Assembly: GCA_002358575.1 (NCBI GenBank)
Contig: DEPD01000008.1
Location: 1-25,363 of the forward strand
Source: Lachnospiraceae bacterium UBA3401
GTDB taxonomy: Bacteria > Bacillota > Clostridia > Lachnospirales > Lachnospiraceae
Direction of reading: 5' to 3'
Length of the DNA: 25,363 bases
Both the position numbers and the translations under genes were made by a program. The notes under the pieces were generated by a model. It searched no databases. It worked only from the letters and a program-made list of their open reading frames with translations, and was not told the origin of the DNA. Every line of letters begins with the position of its first letter. Positions within the stretch are counted from its first letter, which is position 1. Shown one piece after another: positions 7,839 to 16,917 of the stretch.

Positions 7839-8849
7839 ATGGATGAAATGACCAGGATAGCAGTGGATGCTATGGGCGGCGACAATGCCCCTTTGGAGAT
7901 TGTCAAGGGGGTTGTGGAGGCTGTCAATGAAAACAGCAAGATCAAGGTATATTTAACGGGTTTGCAGGAAGTGATTAAAAAGGAGCTTGTACAGTATACG
8001 TACAATGCAGAACAGATTGAAGTTGTAAACGCTACAGAGGTGATTGAGACGGCAGAACCTCCTGTGATGGCGATACGGAAAAAGAAAGATTCTTCTATTG
8101 TTGTCGCACTCAATCTGGTAAAAGACGGGGTCTGTGATGCATTTGTCTCAGCGGGAAGTTCTGGTGCAGTGCTTGTGGGTGGGCAGTTGATTGTAGGAAG
8201 AATCAAAGGAATTGAAAGGCCACCGCTTGCACCGCTTATTCCAACGGAGACAGGTTGTTCCCTTTTAATTGACTGTGGGGCGAATGTAGATGCGCGTCCT
8301 TCGCACTTAGTACAGTTTGCAAAGATGGGATCTGTGTATATGGAAAGTGTTGTGGGAATCTCTAATCCCAAGGTGGCGATTGTAAATATCGGTGCGGAGG
8401 AAGAGAAAGGGAATGCGCTTGTAAAAGAGACATTTCCACTGCTAAAGAATTGCCCAGAAATCAATTTTATAGGAAGTATTGAGGCGAGAGATATTCCTAC
8501 AGGCTATGCGGATGTGATTGTGTGCGAAGCATTTGCAGGGAATATTATTCTAAAACTTTATGAGGGGGTTGGCGCTATTTTAATCAAGAAAGTAAAGGCT
8601 GGTATGATGACCTCTCTTCGAAGCAAAATTGGTGCGCTCTTAGTAAAACCAGCACTCAAAGAGACATTGAAAGCGTTTAGCCTTGACGCGTATGGCGGAG
8701 CACCGTTGTTGGGATTGAATGGTCTTGTGGTCAAAACGCATGGAAGTTCAAAAGCGGTTGAAATCAAAAATTCGATTCTTCAGTGTGTGACCTTTAAGGA
8801 GCAGAAAATCAATCAAAAAATAAAAGAGAAATTATTTATATCCGTTTAG
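7839..8849 (+). CDS. plsX: Phosphate acyltransferase PlsX
   Basis: A 336-residue PlsX, the enzyme that converts acyl-ACP plus phosphate to acyl-phosphate for glycerol-3-phosphate acylation by PlsY at the membrane. Diagnostic motifs are RIAVDAMGGDNAP at the N-terminus, DAFVSAGSSGAVLVGG, LLIDCGANVDARPSHL, NIGAEEEKGN and DVIVCEAFAGNIILK. Length is normal for the family. ATG 7839 is preferred because GGAGGA (7825-7830) is eight bases upstream; ATG 7833 is too close to it and an in-frame TTG at 7785 lies in the promoter. It is followed by its partner acyl carrier protein gene. Confidence 0.96.
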   Translation: MDEMTRIAVDAMGGDNAPLEIVKGVVEAVNENSKIKVYLTGLQEVIKKELVQYTYNAEQIEVVNATEVIETAEPPVMAIRKKKDSSIVVALNLVKDGVCDAFVSAGSSGAVLVGGQLIVGRIKGIERPPLAPLIPTETGCSLLIDCGANVDARPSHLVQFAKMGSVYMESVVGISNPKVAIVNIGAEEEKGNALVKETFPLLKNCPEINFIGSIEARDIPTGYADVIVCEAFAGNIILKLYEGVGAILIKKVKAGMMTSLRSKIGALLVKPALKETLKAFSLDAYGGAPLLGLNGLVVKTHGSSKAVEIKNSILQCVTFKEQKINQKIKEKLFISV

Positions 8850-8911
8850 GATAAGACGGAAATATTCGTTACAAGGTTATGATAAGGATAAACAGGGAAG
8901 GATCTGGTAAA

Positions 8912-9148
8912 ATGGAATATGAGGCTTTGAAGAAGGTTATGGCGGCTGTTTTGGGTATGGATTCCGAGGAGATTAAAATGGACATGACTTTTCTTTCAGA
9001 TTTAGGAGCGGATTCGTTGGATTTATATCAGATATTTTTGGGAGTGGAGGAGGAGACAGGACTGCATATACCGACAGAAGGTTTGGACAAGATAACAACC
9101 GTGCGGGAGGCTGTCCAATGGATCGAAAAAGCAAAAAGCCCTTTATAA
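8912..9148 (+). CDS. acpP: Acyl carrier protein
   Basis: A 78-residue acidic protein with the phosphopantetheine attachment motif LGADSLDLYQ; the Ser in DSL would carry the 4'-phosphopantetheine arm that holds growing acyl chains. Length and acidity fit ACP. ATG 8912 follows GGGAAGGAT; an ATG at 8879 is in frame but has no such site. Its position between plsX and rnc is typical of Firmicutes. The residue after DSL is D and not the more usual V/M, so this may be an ACP with slightly different partner preference. The stop codon lies in the loop region of the terminator. Confidence 0.93.
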   Translation: MEYEALKKVMAAVLGMDSEEIKMDMTFLSDLGADSLDLYQIFLGVEEETGLHIPTEGLDKITTVREAVQWIEKAKSPL

Positions 9149-9160
9149 AGGGCTTTTTAT
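9133..9160 (+). terminator. Terminator overlapping the acpP stop codon
   Basis: AAAAAGCCCTTT (9133-9144) pairs with AAAGGGCTTTTT (9147-9158), a 12-base inverted repeat ending in a T tract. The acpP TAA (9146-9148) sits at its centre, so the coding end and the terminator share the same bases. Read-through would be needed for rnc unless it has its own promoter. Confidence 0.8.
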
Positions 9161-9202
9161 GCGCAGACCCGTGCAGAGGAAGTATGGTTACACGGGCTGC
9201 GC
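9161..9202. repeat. Hairpin between acpP and rnc
   Basis: GCGCAGACCCGTG (9161-9173) pairs with CACGGGCTGCGC (9191-9202), 12 base pairs with one bulged A and a 17-base loop. It abuts the acpP terminator and has no T tract of its own. It may be a processing or RNase III target in the leader of rnc, or a small dispersed repeat; a similar start (ATGTGCAGACCTG) also follows the terminator at 19390. Confidence 0.5.
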
Positions 9203-9274
9203 GGCGAGTAGGGGGAAGAAAAAATTTCCTTACTCGAATAAGGTTATGCGATAAAAGTAGGAGTAAGAATAAGG

Positions 9275-9976
9275 ATGCGAAATATGAGAAAGGCTCTGCA
9301 GGAACTGCAGGAAAAGATTGGATATCAGTTTCAGGAAGAGGCACTGCTCAAGCAGGCATTGACGCACAGCTCTTTTGCCAATGAGCAAAAAATTAATAAG
9401 CTGAAAAATTATGAAAGATTAGAATTTCTAGGAGATGCTGTGCTTGAGCTGATATCCAGTGAATTTTTATACAATGAAAACGTGGATATGCCGGAGGGAC
9501 AACTGACAAGGATGCGCGCCTCTATGGTATGCGAACCAGCACTTGCATACTGCGCAAGGGATATTAGTTTAAATTCCTATATTTTGCTGGGAAAGGGAGA
9601 GGAAGCCACTGGCGGCAGGACAAGGGATTCTATTATATCCGATGTTATGGAGGCTGTGATTGGGGCAATTTTTCTTGATGGTGGTATTGAGAATGCAAAA
9701 AAATTTATCTATCGTTTTGTACTTTCTGACTTAGAGAATAAGATTTTGTTTTTGGATAGTAAAACGCTTCTGCAGGAGGAGATACAGAAAAAGAATACAG
9801 CACAGTTGCGGTATGAGTTAGTGGGAGAGACTGGACCAGACCATGATAAGCAGTTTCATGTTGAGGCATATTTAAATAATCAATTGATTGGCTGTGGTGT
9901 GGGGAGAACAAAAAAATCCGCAGAGCAGCAGGCGGCATATGAGGCGCTGCTAAAGATGAAAGGCAGAAAGAAATGA
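9275..9976 (+). CDS. rnc: Ribonuclease III
   Basis: A 233-residue RNase III, which cuts double-stranded RNA in rRNA and mRNA processing. The catalytic domain holds the signature NYERLEFLGDAVLEL (about residues 44-58), and SDVMEAVIGAIFLDGG supplies the second acidic pair (Asp and Glu). The C-terminal third is a dsRNA-binding domain: LLQEEIQKKNTAQLRYELV followed by FHVEAYLNNQLIGCGVGRTKKSAEQQAAYEAL in shorter conserved blocks. Length is standard. The start is either ATG 9275 (TAGGAG eleven bases upstream) or ATG 9284 (AAGG closer). It is followed after 21 bases by smc, the usual rnc-smc-ftsY order. Confidence 0.97.
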   Translation: MRNMRKALQELQEKIGYQFQEEALLKQALTHSSFANEQKINKLKNYERLEFLGDAVLELISSEFLYNENVDMPEGQLTRMRASMVCEPALAYCARDISLNSYILLGKGEEATGGRTRDSIISDVMEAVIGAIFLDGGIENAKKFIYRFVLSDLENKILFLDSKTLLQEEIQKKNTAQLRYELVGETGPDHDKQFHVEAYLNNQLIGCGVGRTKKSAEQQAAYEALLKMKGRKK

Positions 9977-9997
9977 TTGCGGACAGTGGGGTGAGGA

Positions 9998-12900
9998 ATG
10001 TATTTAAAGAGTATAGAAGTGCAGGGATTTAAATCGTTTGCAAATAAAATTGTGTTCCAGTTTCATCAGGGAATTACTGGCATTGTGGGACCAAATGGTT
10101 CCGGTAAGAGCAATGTGGCAGATGCTGTGCGATGGGTGCTTGGTGAGCAGCGAATCAAACAGTTGCGCGGGGAGTCCATGCAAGATGTAATATTTTCTGG
10201 CACAGAACTTAGAAAACCGCTTGGTTATGCGTATGTGGGAATTACATTTGACAATGCCGACCACAAGCTCGCAATTGATTATCAGGAAGTTACGGTGGCG
10301 AGACGTTTATATCGTTCAGGCGAAAGTGAGTATTCTATCAATGGAACTCCCTGTCGTTTGAAGGATGTAAATGAACTTTTTTATGATACAGGTATTGGCA
10401 AAGAGGGATATTCTATTATTGGGCAAGGACAGATTGAGAAAATCTTAAGTGGCAAACCGGAGGAAAAACGTGAGCTTTTTGACGAGGCAGCAGGAATTGT
10501 CAAATTTAAGAAGCGAAAAGCTGCCGCACAGAAAAAACTTGAAGATGAGAAAAATAATCTGGTGCGTGTGTCGGATATTTTAAGTGAGCTTGAAAAGCAA
10601 GTGGAGCCGCTTCAAAAACAGTCTGACAAGGCGAAAATTTATCTCCGAAAAAAAGAGGAACTCAAAGAGCTGGATGTAAATGTGTTTCTTTTAGAAAATA
10701 AAAAGTTGACAGAACAGCTCAATGAGGTGGAAAAGAAAAGCGTCATTGCACAGGAGGATTACGACCACTCTGCGCAGCAGTATGAACAAATTAAAATAGA
10801 ATATGATACAGTTCAAACCCAAATTGAGGTGTTAGAACAACAGATTGAGTCCAACAGAAATGCACTGACGCAGGCAAGCGTCACGCGCGGTAAATTGGAG
10901 GGTGAAATCAATGTGTTAAGGGAACAAATCAAGGGATTACAGGGAAATGAACAGCATTTTCAAGAGCGGATAACTGCAATACAACAACAGATTGTAGGCA
11001 GGGAAAAAGAACGTGCCAAAATTTTGGCAAACAAGGCAGTGCTTGATGAGAAAGCCGCAGAACTTGCACAGGAACGCAATGATGCAAAGTGTAAGCTCTC
11101 TGAGGTTCAGCTTCAAATTGAGGAGTTGAATCAACAGATTGAGGAAGGTAAAAATAAAATTATTGCCCTGTTAAATGACAGGGCGACAATTAAATCAAAG
11201 ATGAGCAGTTTTGATACCATGATGGAACAATTGCGTATCAGAAAGGCAGAGTTAAATTCCAGACTTCTGCGAGCCAGAAGTGATGAGGCGGAGCGCGATA
11301 CAGAGATTAAGCTGCTGCGCGAGGAGTTTCAGCGTATTAATGACCAGATAGTGGAAGTCAATACACAGTTGCGCGTTTTAGAAGAGCACAATACAACTTT
11401 TCGGGAGCGTCTAAGTAGTAAGGACAAAGAAATCAGCGAATATCAAGTTATGTATCAACGCTACAAATCTCAGCTCGATATCATTTCAAATCTTATAGAG
11501 CGCTATGAGGGATATGGAAATAGCATTCAAAAGGTGATGGAACAGAGAGAGCAAAACAAGGGGATTGTCGGAGTTGTCGCGGATATTATAAAGGTTGATA
11601 AAGAGTACGAGACTGCAATTGAGATCGCACTTGGCGGAAGCATTCAAAATATTGTCACGGAAGACGAGGAGACGGCCAAGAAGATGATTGAATTTCTAAA
11701 AAAGAGTCGTTTTGGGCGCGCTACGTTTCTTCCACTTACCAGTGTTGCAAAGCCGCAGGAGTTTAAAATATTAGATGCATTGAAGGAAAATGGAGTGATT
11801 GGACTTGCTGATACGCTTGTGCGGACAGATATCAAGTATCAAAATGTGGCAAAGACAATGCTAGGAAGAATTTTGGTGATTGATCAGATAGACAATGCGG
11901 TCAAGATTGCAAGAAAATATAATTATAGTATTAGAATGGTAACTTTGGAAGGCGAGTTGCTTGTGCCGGGTGGAGCAATCAGTGGCGGAGCTTTTAAAAA
12001 TAGTTCCAATCTTCTAGGGCGCAGAAGAGAACTAGGGGAATTGGAACAGAAATTGAATGCTGCAAAAGAAAAGTTAGATATCACTATGGTTGATATTGAG
12101 AATATCAAAACAGAGCGCAACCATATTAGAAAGGCAATTGAAGAAAAAAAAGTGGAACTTCAAGAATTGTTTCTCAAGCAGAATACTGCCAGAATAAATG
12201 TAGTGTCTGCTGAGGAGAGAAAAAGTGAAGCGGAGCAGGGGTTTGGCACATTGCGGGAAGAGCAACAGGAGATTGCGCAAAAAACTGCTGAGATTCACAT
12301 GGATAAAGAGAAAACACAAAATGATTTGAAGTTGTCGGAGGAGGCAGAAAAAAGGCTGGAAGAAGAGATTGCTGTGTATCAAAAGGATCTGGAAAAATAT
12401 CGGACAGAGGAGTCTGAGCAGATAGGAAGGGTTAATGAATGGGATGTTGCATATGAAAAGATGCTTCAAAAACAAGAGTTTGAACAGGCAAATTTAGATC
12501 GTATCGAGGGAGAGCAAATACGTAATAGAAAAGAGCTTGATGAAGTACAATCTGGTCTTGATAGCTGTCTGGTAGAGATTGAAAATAGGCAGCAGAATAT
12601 GGAGAAGATCAGGGAAACAATCCTTGCATCGCATACGGCACAATCTGATGCTGAAATTTTGCTGAAAGAAAAACAGAAGACAAAAGAAGAACTATCCCAA
12701 AAGCAAAAAAAATTCTTCCAGACAAGAGAAGAGATATCTGAGCGGAAAAATGCGTTGGACAAAGAAGTGTACAGACTTCGTTCTCAACAAGAAAAATTAG
12801 AAGAGTCCATAGAAAATCAAATAAACTATATGTGGAGTGAGTATGAGCTCACTTTGAATAACACAGTATCTATGCGAAATGAAGCCTTAAAAGATATTGC

Positions 12901-13594
12901 AGAGATGAAAAAACAGATTGCAGGAATCAAAGATGAGATTAAAAAGTTGGGGGATGTCAATGTCAATGCAATAGAGGATTATAAAGTTCTTATGGAACGA
13001 TATACTTTTTTAAAAGACCAGCATGATGATTTGATTGAGGCAGAGAAGACGCTGGAAGGGATTATTCAAGAATTTGACTCTGCAATGCGCAGACAGTTTG
13101 CAGAGAAATTTGAAGAAATCAAACGAGAGTTCGATAAAGTGTTTAAGGAACTTTTTGGAGGTGGAAAGGGAACGCTGGAATTGATTGAGGAAGAAGATAT
13201 CTTAGAAGCAGGGATTCGCATTATTGCGCAGCCACCAGGAAAGAAACTACAAAATATGATGCAGCTTTCTGGCGGCGAGAAGTCTTTTACTGCAATCGCA
13301 TTGCTCTTCGCAATACAGAACTTAAAACCATCGCCGTTTTGTCTGCTGGATGAGATTGAGGCGGCGCTTGACGAGGGAAACGTGAGCAGATTTGCAAAAT
13401 ATCTGAACAAACTTACAAAAAGCACACAATTTATTGTTATCACTCACAGACGCGGTACAATGGAGCAGGCTGACAGGCTTTATGGGATTACCATGCAGGA
13501 AAAAGGGGTGTCAACCCTTGTGAGTGTCAATCTTGTGGACAGTGAGGTTGACAGTTGGAGTCAGGATGAAAAAGAGAAGAAGAATGGGGGCTAA
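9998..13594 (+). CDS. smc: Chromosome condensation ATPase SMC
   Basis: A 1198-residue SMC protein, the core of the bacterial condensin-like complex with ScpA and ScpB that organises and segregates the chromosome. Residues 31-38 are the Walker A motif GPNGSGKS. Two long coiled coils (about 170-500 and 680-1010) flank the hinge (about 515-670; it contains GGAISGG near its end). The C-terminal head has the ABC signature LSGGEKS (about 1090) and Walker B FCLLDEIEAALDE (about 1115), followed by a His in FIVITHRR. Length fits the family. ATG 9998 is preceded by GGGGTGAGG. ftsY starts five bases after the stop, so they are co-transcribed. Confidence 0.98.
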   Translation: MYLKSIEVQGFKSFANKIVFQFHQGITGIVGPNGSGKSNVADAVRWVLGEQRIKQLRGESMQDVIFSGTELRKPLGYAYVGITFDNADHKLAIDYQEVTVARRLYRSGESEYSINGTPCRLKDVNELFYDTGIGKEGYSIIGQGQIEKILSGKPEEKRELFDEAAGIVKFKKRKAAAQKKLEDEKNNLVRVSDILSELEKQVEPLQKQSDKAKIYLRKKEELKELDVNVFLLENKKLTEQLNEVEKKSVIAQEDYDHSAQQYEQIKIEYDTVQTQIEVLEQQIESNRNALTQASVTRGKLEGEINVLREQIKGLQGNEQHFQERITAIQQQIVGREKERAKILANKAVLDEKAAELAQERNDAKCKLSEVQLQIEELNQQIEEGKNKIIALLNDRATIKSKMSSFDTMMEQLRIRKAELNSRLLRARSDEAERDTEIKLLREEFQRINDQIVEVNTQLRVLEEHNTTFRERLSSKDKEISEYQVMYQRYKSQLDIISNLIERYEGYGNSIQKVMEQREQNKGIVGVVADIIKVDKEYETAIEIALGGSIQNIVTEDEETAKKMIEFLKKSRFGRATFLPLTSVAKPQEFKILDALKENGVIGLADTLVRTDIKYQNVAKTMLGRILVIDQIDNAVKIARKYNYSIRMVTLEGELLVPGGAISGGAFKNSSNLLGRRRELGELEQKLNAAKEKLDITMVDIENIKTERNHIRKAIEEKKVELQELFLKQNTARINVVSAEERKSEAEQGFGTLREEQQEIAQKTAEIHMDKEKTQNDLKLSEEAEKRLEEEIAVYQKDLEKYRTEESEQIGRVNEWDVAYEKMLQKQEFEQANLDRIEGEQIRNRKELDEVQSGLDSCLVEIENRQQNMEKIRETILASHTAQSDAEILLKEKQKTKEELSQKQKKFFQTREEISERKNALDKEVYRLRSQQEKLEESIENQINYMWSEYELTLNNTVSMRNEALKDIAEMKKQIAGIKDEIKKLGDVNVNAIEDYKVLMERYTFLKDQHDDLIEAEKTLEGIIQEFDSAMRRQFAEKFEEIKREFDKVFKELFGGGKGTLELIEEEDILEAGIRIIAQPPGKKLQNMMQLSGGEKSFTAIALLFAIQNLKPSPFCLLDEIEAALDEGNVSRFAKYLNKLTKSTQFIVITHRRGTMEQADRLYGITMQEKGVSTLVSVNLVDSEVDSWSQDEKEKKNGG

Positions 13595-13599
13595 ATGTT

Positions 13600-14748
13600 A
13601 TGGCAGAGGAGAAAAAGGGGTTTTTCAGCCGTTTGAAAGAAGGACTGAGCAAGACAAGAGATAATATTGTGGCGGGAATTGACGCGGTATTTTATGGGGC
13701 ATCTGAGATTGATGACGATTTTTATGAGGAGCTTGAGGAAATCTTGATAATGGGTGACATTGGCGTCAATGCCACAAATGATATTATTGAGCGTATGAAA
13801 GAGGAAGTGAAGAAAAAACATTTGCGTCATCCTTCTGAATGCAAGGAATTACTCGTCGAGAGTATCAAAGAGCAAATGCGTGTGGGAGAGACTGCATATG
13901 ATTTTGAAAAAGAACAGTCAATTATCTTTATTATCGGGGTTAATGGTGTTGGCAAGACAACCTCTGTCGGAAAACTTGCGGGAATTTTAAAGAAACAAGG
14001 TAAAAAAGTCTTGATTGCCGCGGCGGATACCTTTCGCGCTGCCGCAGGAGACCAGCTTGCAGAGTGGGCGCACCGCGCAGGGGTTGATATGATTGGCGGT
14101 GCAGACGGCGCCGATCCAGCTTCTGTGATCTATGATGCTGTAAGTGCTGCAAAAGCGCGGAAAGTGGATGTATTAATCTGCGATACAGCGGGACGACTTC
14201 ACAACAAGAAAAATTTAATGGAAGAATTAAAGAAAATGAATCGCATTATTGACAGGGAATTTCCAGATGCACACAGAGAAAATCTGATTGTTTTGGATGG
14301 GACCACTGGTCAGAATGCACTTGCACAGGCAAGAGAGTTTGGGGAAGCTGCGGAACTTACCGGCGTTATTTTGACTAAAATGGATGGAACAGCAAAAGGA
14401 GGTATTGCAGTAGCGATACAGTCAGAGTTGAATGTACCTGTAAAATATATTGGTGTTGGAGAGACAATTGAGGATTTACAGAAATTTGACGCGGACGAAT
14501 TTGTAAATGCGCTGTTTGATATTAAGAGTGAGGAAGCGCAAAAAGAAGCGGAACAGGAACCAGAGAATATTGTTTTAAATGAGTTCATGACAGAGGAAAC
14601 GATTTCTGACGGGCAGGTATTGGAGGAACTTTATTCGGCAGAGGAGGAAAAAGAGACCCCTTTTGTAGAGGAATCTCTAGCTGAAGAGACAGATACAGAG
14701 GACGATACACAAAAGCCAAAGAAGAAAAAATGGTTTTTCTGGAAATAA
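13600..14748 (+). CDS. ftsY: Signal recognition particle receptor FtsY, with an acidic C-terminal tail
   Basis: A 382-residue SRP receptor GTPase that docks ribosome-SRP complexes at the membrane. The N-terminus (GFFSRLKEGLSKTRDNIV) is the minimal N-domain start. GTPase motifs: GVNGVGKTTSVGKL (about 112-125), ADTFRAAAGDQL, DTAGRLHNKKNLMEEL (about 195), TKMDGTAKGG (about 258) and GVGE (about 286). The NG domain ends near residue 307 at NALFDI. Unlike the common layout with an acidic A domain before NG, about 75 extra residues follow it, strongly acidic and ending in KPKKKKWFFWK. That basic-aromatic end could bind membrane lipids. The ATG follows smc by five bases, with GGGGGC-like upstream bases. 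Confidence 0.96.
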   Translation: MAEEKKGFFSRLKEGLSKTRDNIVAGIDAVFYGASEIDDDFYEELEEILIMGDIGVNATNDIIERMKEEVKKKHLRHPSECKELLVESIKEQMRVGETAYDFEKEQSIIFIIGVNGVGKTTSVGKLAGILKKQGKKVLIAAADTFRAAAGDQLAEWAHRAGVDMIGGADGADPASVIYDAVSAAKARKVDVLICDTAGRLHNKKNLMEELKKMNRIIDREFPDAHRENLIVLDGTTGQNALAQAREFGEAAELTGVILTKMDGTAKGGIAVAIQSELNVPVKYIGVGETIEDLQKFDADEFVNALFDIKSEEAQKEAEQEPENIVLNEFMTEETISDGQVLEELYSAEEEKETPFVEESLAEETDTEDDTQKPKKKKWFFWK

Positions 14749-14776
14749 TAGCAACAGATACAAGGAGGAAATAATA

Positions 14777-15997
14777 ATGTCAGATATGCTTACGCTAGAA
14801 AAATTTGAGGAAGCGTCGGAAATTGTCAAGAAAGTTATTTCGGAGACAAAGCTAATTTACAGTGAGTATTTGAGTATACAGACAGGAAATAAAGTCTATT
14901 TAAAACCGGAAAATATGCAGCTTACCGGAGCATATAAACTAAGAGGAGCATACTATAAGATAAGCACCCTTTCACCGGAAGAGCGCGAGAAGGGGTTAAT
15001 TACAGCTTCAGCAGGCAATCACGCCCAGGGAGTGGCCTATGCAGCAAAGAAATATGGTGTAAAATCAGTGATCGTGATGCCAACTTCCACGCCGCTCATG
15101 AAAGTAAACCGCACAAAAGGATATGGTGCAGAGGTTATTTTGGAGGGAGATGTCTATGATGAAGCCTGCGAGTATGCTTATCAGCTCGCAGATGAAAAAG
15201 GATATACATTTATTCACCCGTTTGATGATCTGGCAGTGGCGACTGGTCAGGGAACAATTGCAATGGAAATTTTCAAAGAATTACCACTTGTGGACATTAT
15301 CCTTGTTCCAATTGGAGGAGGTGGGCTTGCAACAGGAGTATCAACACTTGCAAAGCTGTTAAATCCGAAAATTAAAGTGATTGGTGTGGAGCCTGCGGGC
15401 GCGAATTGTATGCAGGAATCATTAAAGGCTGGGGAAGTAGTGACACTTCCAGGAGTCAACACAATAGCGGACGGCACTGCGGTCAAGACGCCTGGAAAGA
15501 ATATTTTTCCCTATATTAGGGACAATATAGATGAGATTGTCACAGTGCCAGATGAGGATCTTGTGGTTTCTTTTCTCGATATTGTAGAAAATCACAAAAT
15601 GATTGTCGAAAATTCAGGGCTTCTTACGGTTGCGGCGCTGCGCCACCTAGATGTAAAAAATAAACGAATTGTCTCGATATTGAGCGGAGGAAATATGGAT
15701 ATCATAACCATGTCCTCTGTAGTGCAGCAAGGGTTAATCTTTAGAGATCGAATTTTTACAGTTTCTGTGCTGCTGCCTGACAAGCCAGGAGAATTGACAA
15801 AAGTGTCAGAGGTGATTGCATCACTTCACGGAAATGTTATTAAACTGGAACACAATCAGTTTGTTTCTATCAACAGAAATGCGGCGGTAGAGCTTCGCAT
15901 TACGCTTGAAACGTTTGGCACAGAACATAAGAATCAGATTATTAAAGCACTGGAGGAAAAAGGATATCAGCCAAAACAGGTAAGAGCAAATATTTAA
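14777..15997 (+). CDS. ilvA: Threonine ammonia-lyase (threonine dehydratase) with C-terminal ACT-like domain
   Basis: A 406-residue PLP enzyme that converts threonine to 2-oxobutanoate and ammonia. TGAYKLRGA (residues 50-58) contains the PLP lysine Lys54, SAGNHAQGVAYAA is the substrate/cofactor loop, and PIGGGGLATG (about 178) is the phosphate-binding glycine loop. From about residue 330 an ACT-like regulatory domain begins (FTVSVLLPDKPGELTKVSEVIASLHGNV). This size and single ACT-like domain fit the shorter type found in many Firmicutes, which may be biosynthetic (isoleucine) or catabolic; ilvA and tdcB cannot be told apart here. The AAGGAGG site lies ten bases before the ATG. It is 28 bases after ftsY with no clear terminator. 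Confidence 0.92.
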   Translation: MSDMLTLEKFEEASEIVKKVISETKLIYSEYLSIQTGNKVYLKPENMQLTGAYKLRGAYYKISTLSPEEREKGLITASAGNHAQGVAYAAKKYGVKSVIVMPTSTPLMKVNRTKGYGAEVILEGDVYDEACEYAYQLADEKGYTFIHPFDDLAVATGQGTIAMEIFKELPLVDIILVPIGGGGLATGVSTLAKLLNPKIKVIGVEPAGANCMQESLKAGEVVTLPGVNTIADGTAVKTPGKNIFPYIRDNIDEIVTVPDEDLVVSFLDIVENHKMIVENSGLLTVAALRHLDVKNKRIVSILSGGNMDIITMSSVVQQGLIFRDRIFTVSVLLPDKPGELTKVSEVIASLHGNVIKLEHNQFVSINRNAAVELRITLETFGTEHKNQIIKALEEKGYQPKQVRANI

Positions 15998-16031
15998 TAC
16001 AACAAATTTTTTGCAATCATTTAGAGGTGTT

Positions 16032-16913
16032 ATGGAAGAGGTAGTAAAACAGACCCAAAAAGCAGCAAAGAAAATAAAAAGTTATGGGATACTGACTGTG
16101 GCGGCAGTGATTTATGCCGCTGCAATCAGTTTGTTTTTAGATCCAAATAATATTGCGCCTGGAGGGGTGACAGGTATTTCCATCTTGGTAAATCGCTTTA
16201 TTAAAATACCAACGGGTACATTGAATATGCTCTTTAACATTCCAATAGTATTGCTTGGATTGTGGAAGTTTGGGTGGCGTTTTATCTGTTCTACGATGTA
16301 TGTGTTGGTGCTGATTACAATCCTTATCAACTCTTTTGCTGCCTATGGAGCTATGACGGAGGATTTGTTAATTGCGGCTGTGATTGGTGGTGCAATGATT
16401 GGTGTTGCACTTGCGCTTGTCTTTAAAGCTGGTGCAACAACGGGTGGCATTGACATTATTATAAAGGTGGTTCGGACAAAGCGCAAACATATTAAGACAA
16501 ATATTCTATTCTTGATTTTTGATAGTATGGTAATCCTTGCTTCATGGTTTGTTTTCCAAGATTTAACGGTGGCTTTTTATGCTGGTATTGCTGTAATTAC
16601 AGATTCTATTGTGATGGATAAGATTTTATATGGTTCTGATGAGGCAAAGCTCACATATATCATCAGTGGGAAGCCAGAACAGGTAAAACAGCGTATTTGC
16701 GAGGAGTTGGATATCACAGCGACAGTTATTACTGCCAGAGGCGCTTATACAAATGCGCCGAAAGAACTTCTGATGATTGTCACTAGAAAACAGGTATATC
16801 CCCGCCTTGAGGAGATTGTAAAGGATGAGGATTCTTCTGCGTTTATGATTGTGTCCTCTGCAAGTGAGATTTTTGGAGAAGGATACAAGGATATTACGGG
16901 AGATAAAATATAG
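16032..16913 (+). CDS. YitT-family membrane protein with DUF2179 domain
   Basis: A 293-residue YitT-type protein. The N-terminal two thirds has about five to six hydrophobic membrane segments with the family motif FLDPNNIAPGGVTGISIL and GATTGGIDIIIKVV. The last ~80 residues (LTYIISGKPEQVKQRICEELDITATVITARGAY...) are the soluble DUF2179 domain. Function is unknown; transport across the membrane is suspected for the family. The ATG at 16032 follows AGAGG (16023-16027) by four bases; an in-frame TTG at 16011 is less likely. It is followed by an inverted-repeat element and no plain terminator. Confidence 0.9.
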   Translation: MEEVVKQTQKAAKKIKSYGILTVAAVIYAAAISLFLDPNNIAPGGVTGISILVNRFIKIPTGTLNMLFNIPIVLLGLWKFGWRFICSTMYVLVLITILINSFAAYGAMTEDLLIAAVIGGAMIGVALALVFKAGATTGGIDIIIKVVRTKRKHIKTNILFLIFDSMVILASWFVFQDLTVAFYAGIAVITDSIVMDKILYGSDEAKLTYIISGKPEQVKQRICEELDITATVITARGAYTNAPKELLMIVTRKQVYPRLEEIVKDEDSSAFMIVSSASEIFGEGYKDITGDKI

Positions 16914-16917
16914 TAAC

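Noticed and set aside
7709..8464. A 251-codon reading frame on the - strand over plsX
   Set aside because: It is the reverse shadow of plsX, a fully recognisable gene with its own start signals; the peptide is rich in Ser/Thr without a known pattern.
9118..9384. An 88-codon reading frame between acpP and rnc
   Set aside because: It overlaps the acpP end, the terminator, the hairpin and the start of rnc, and lacks a start signal.
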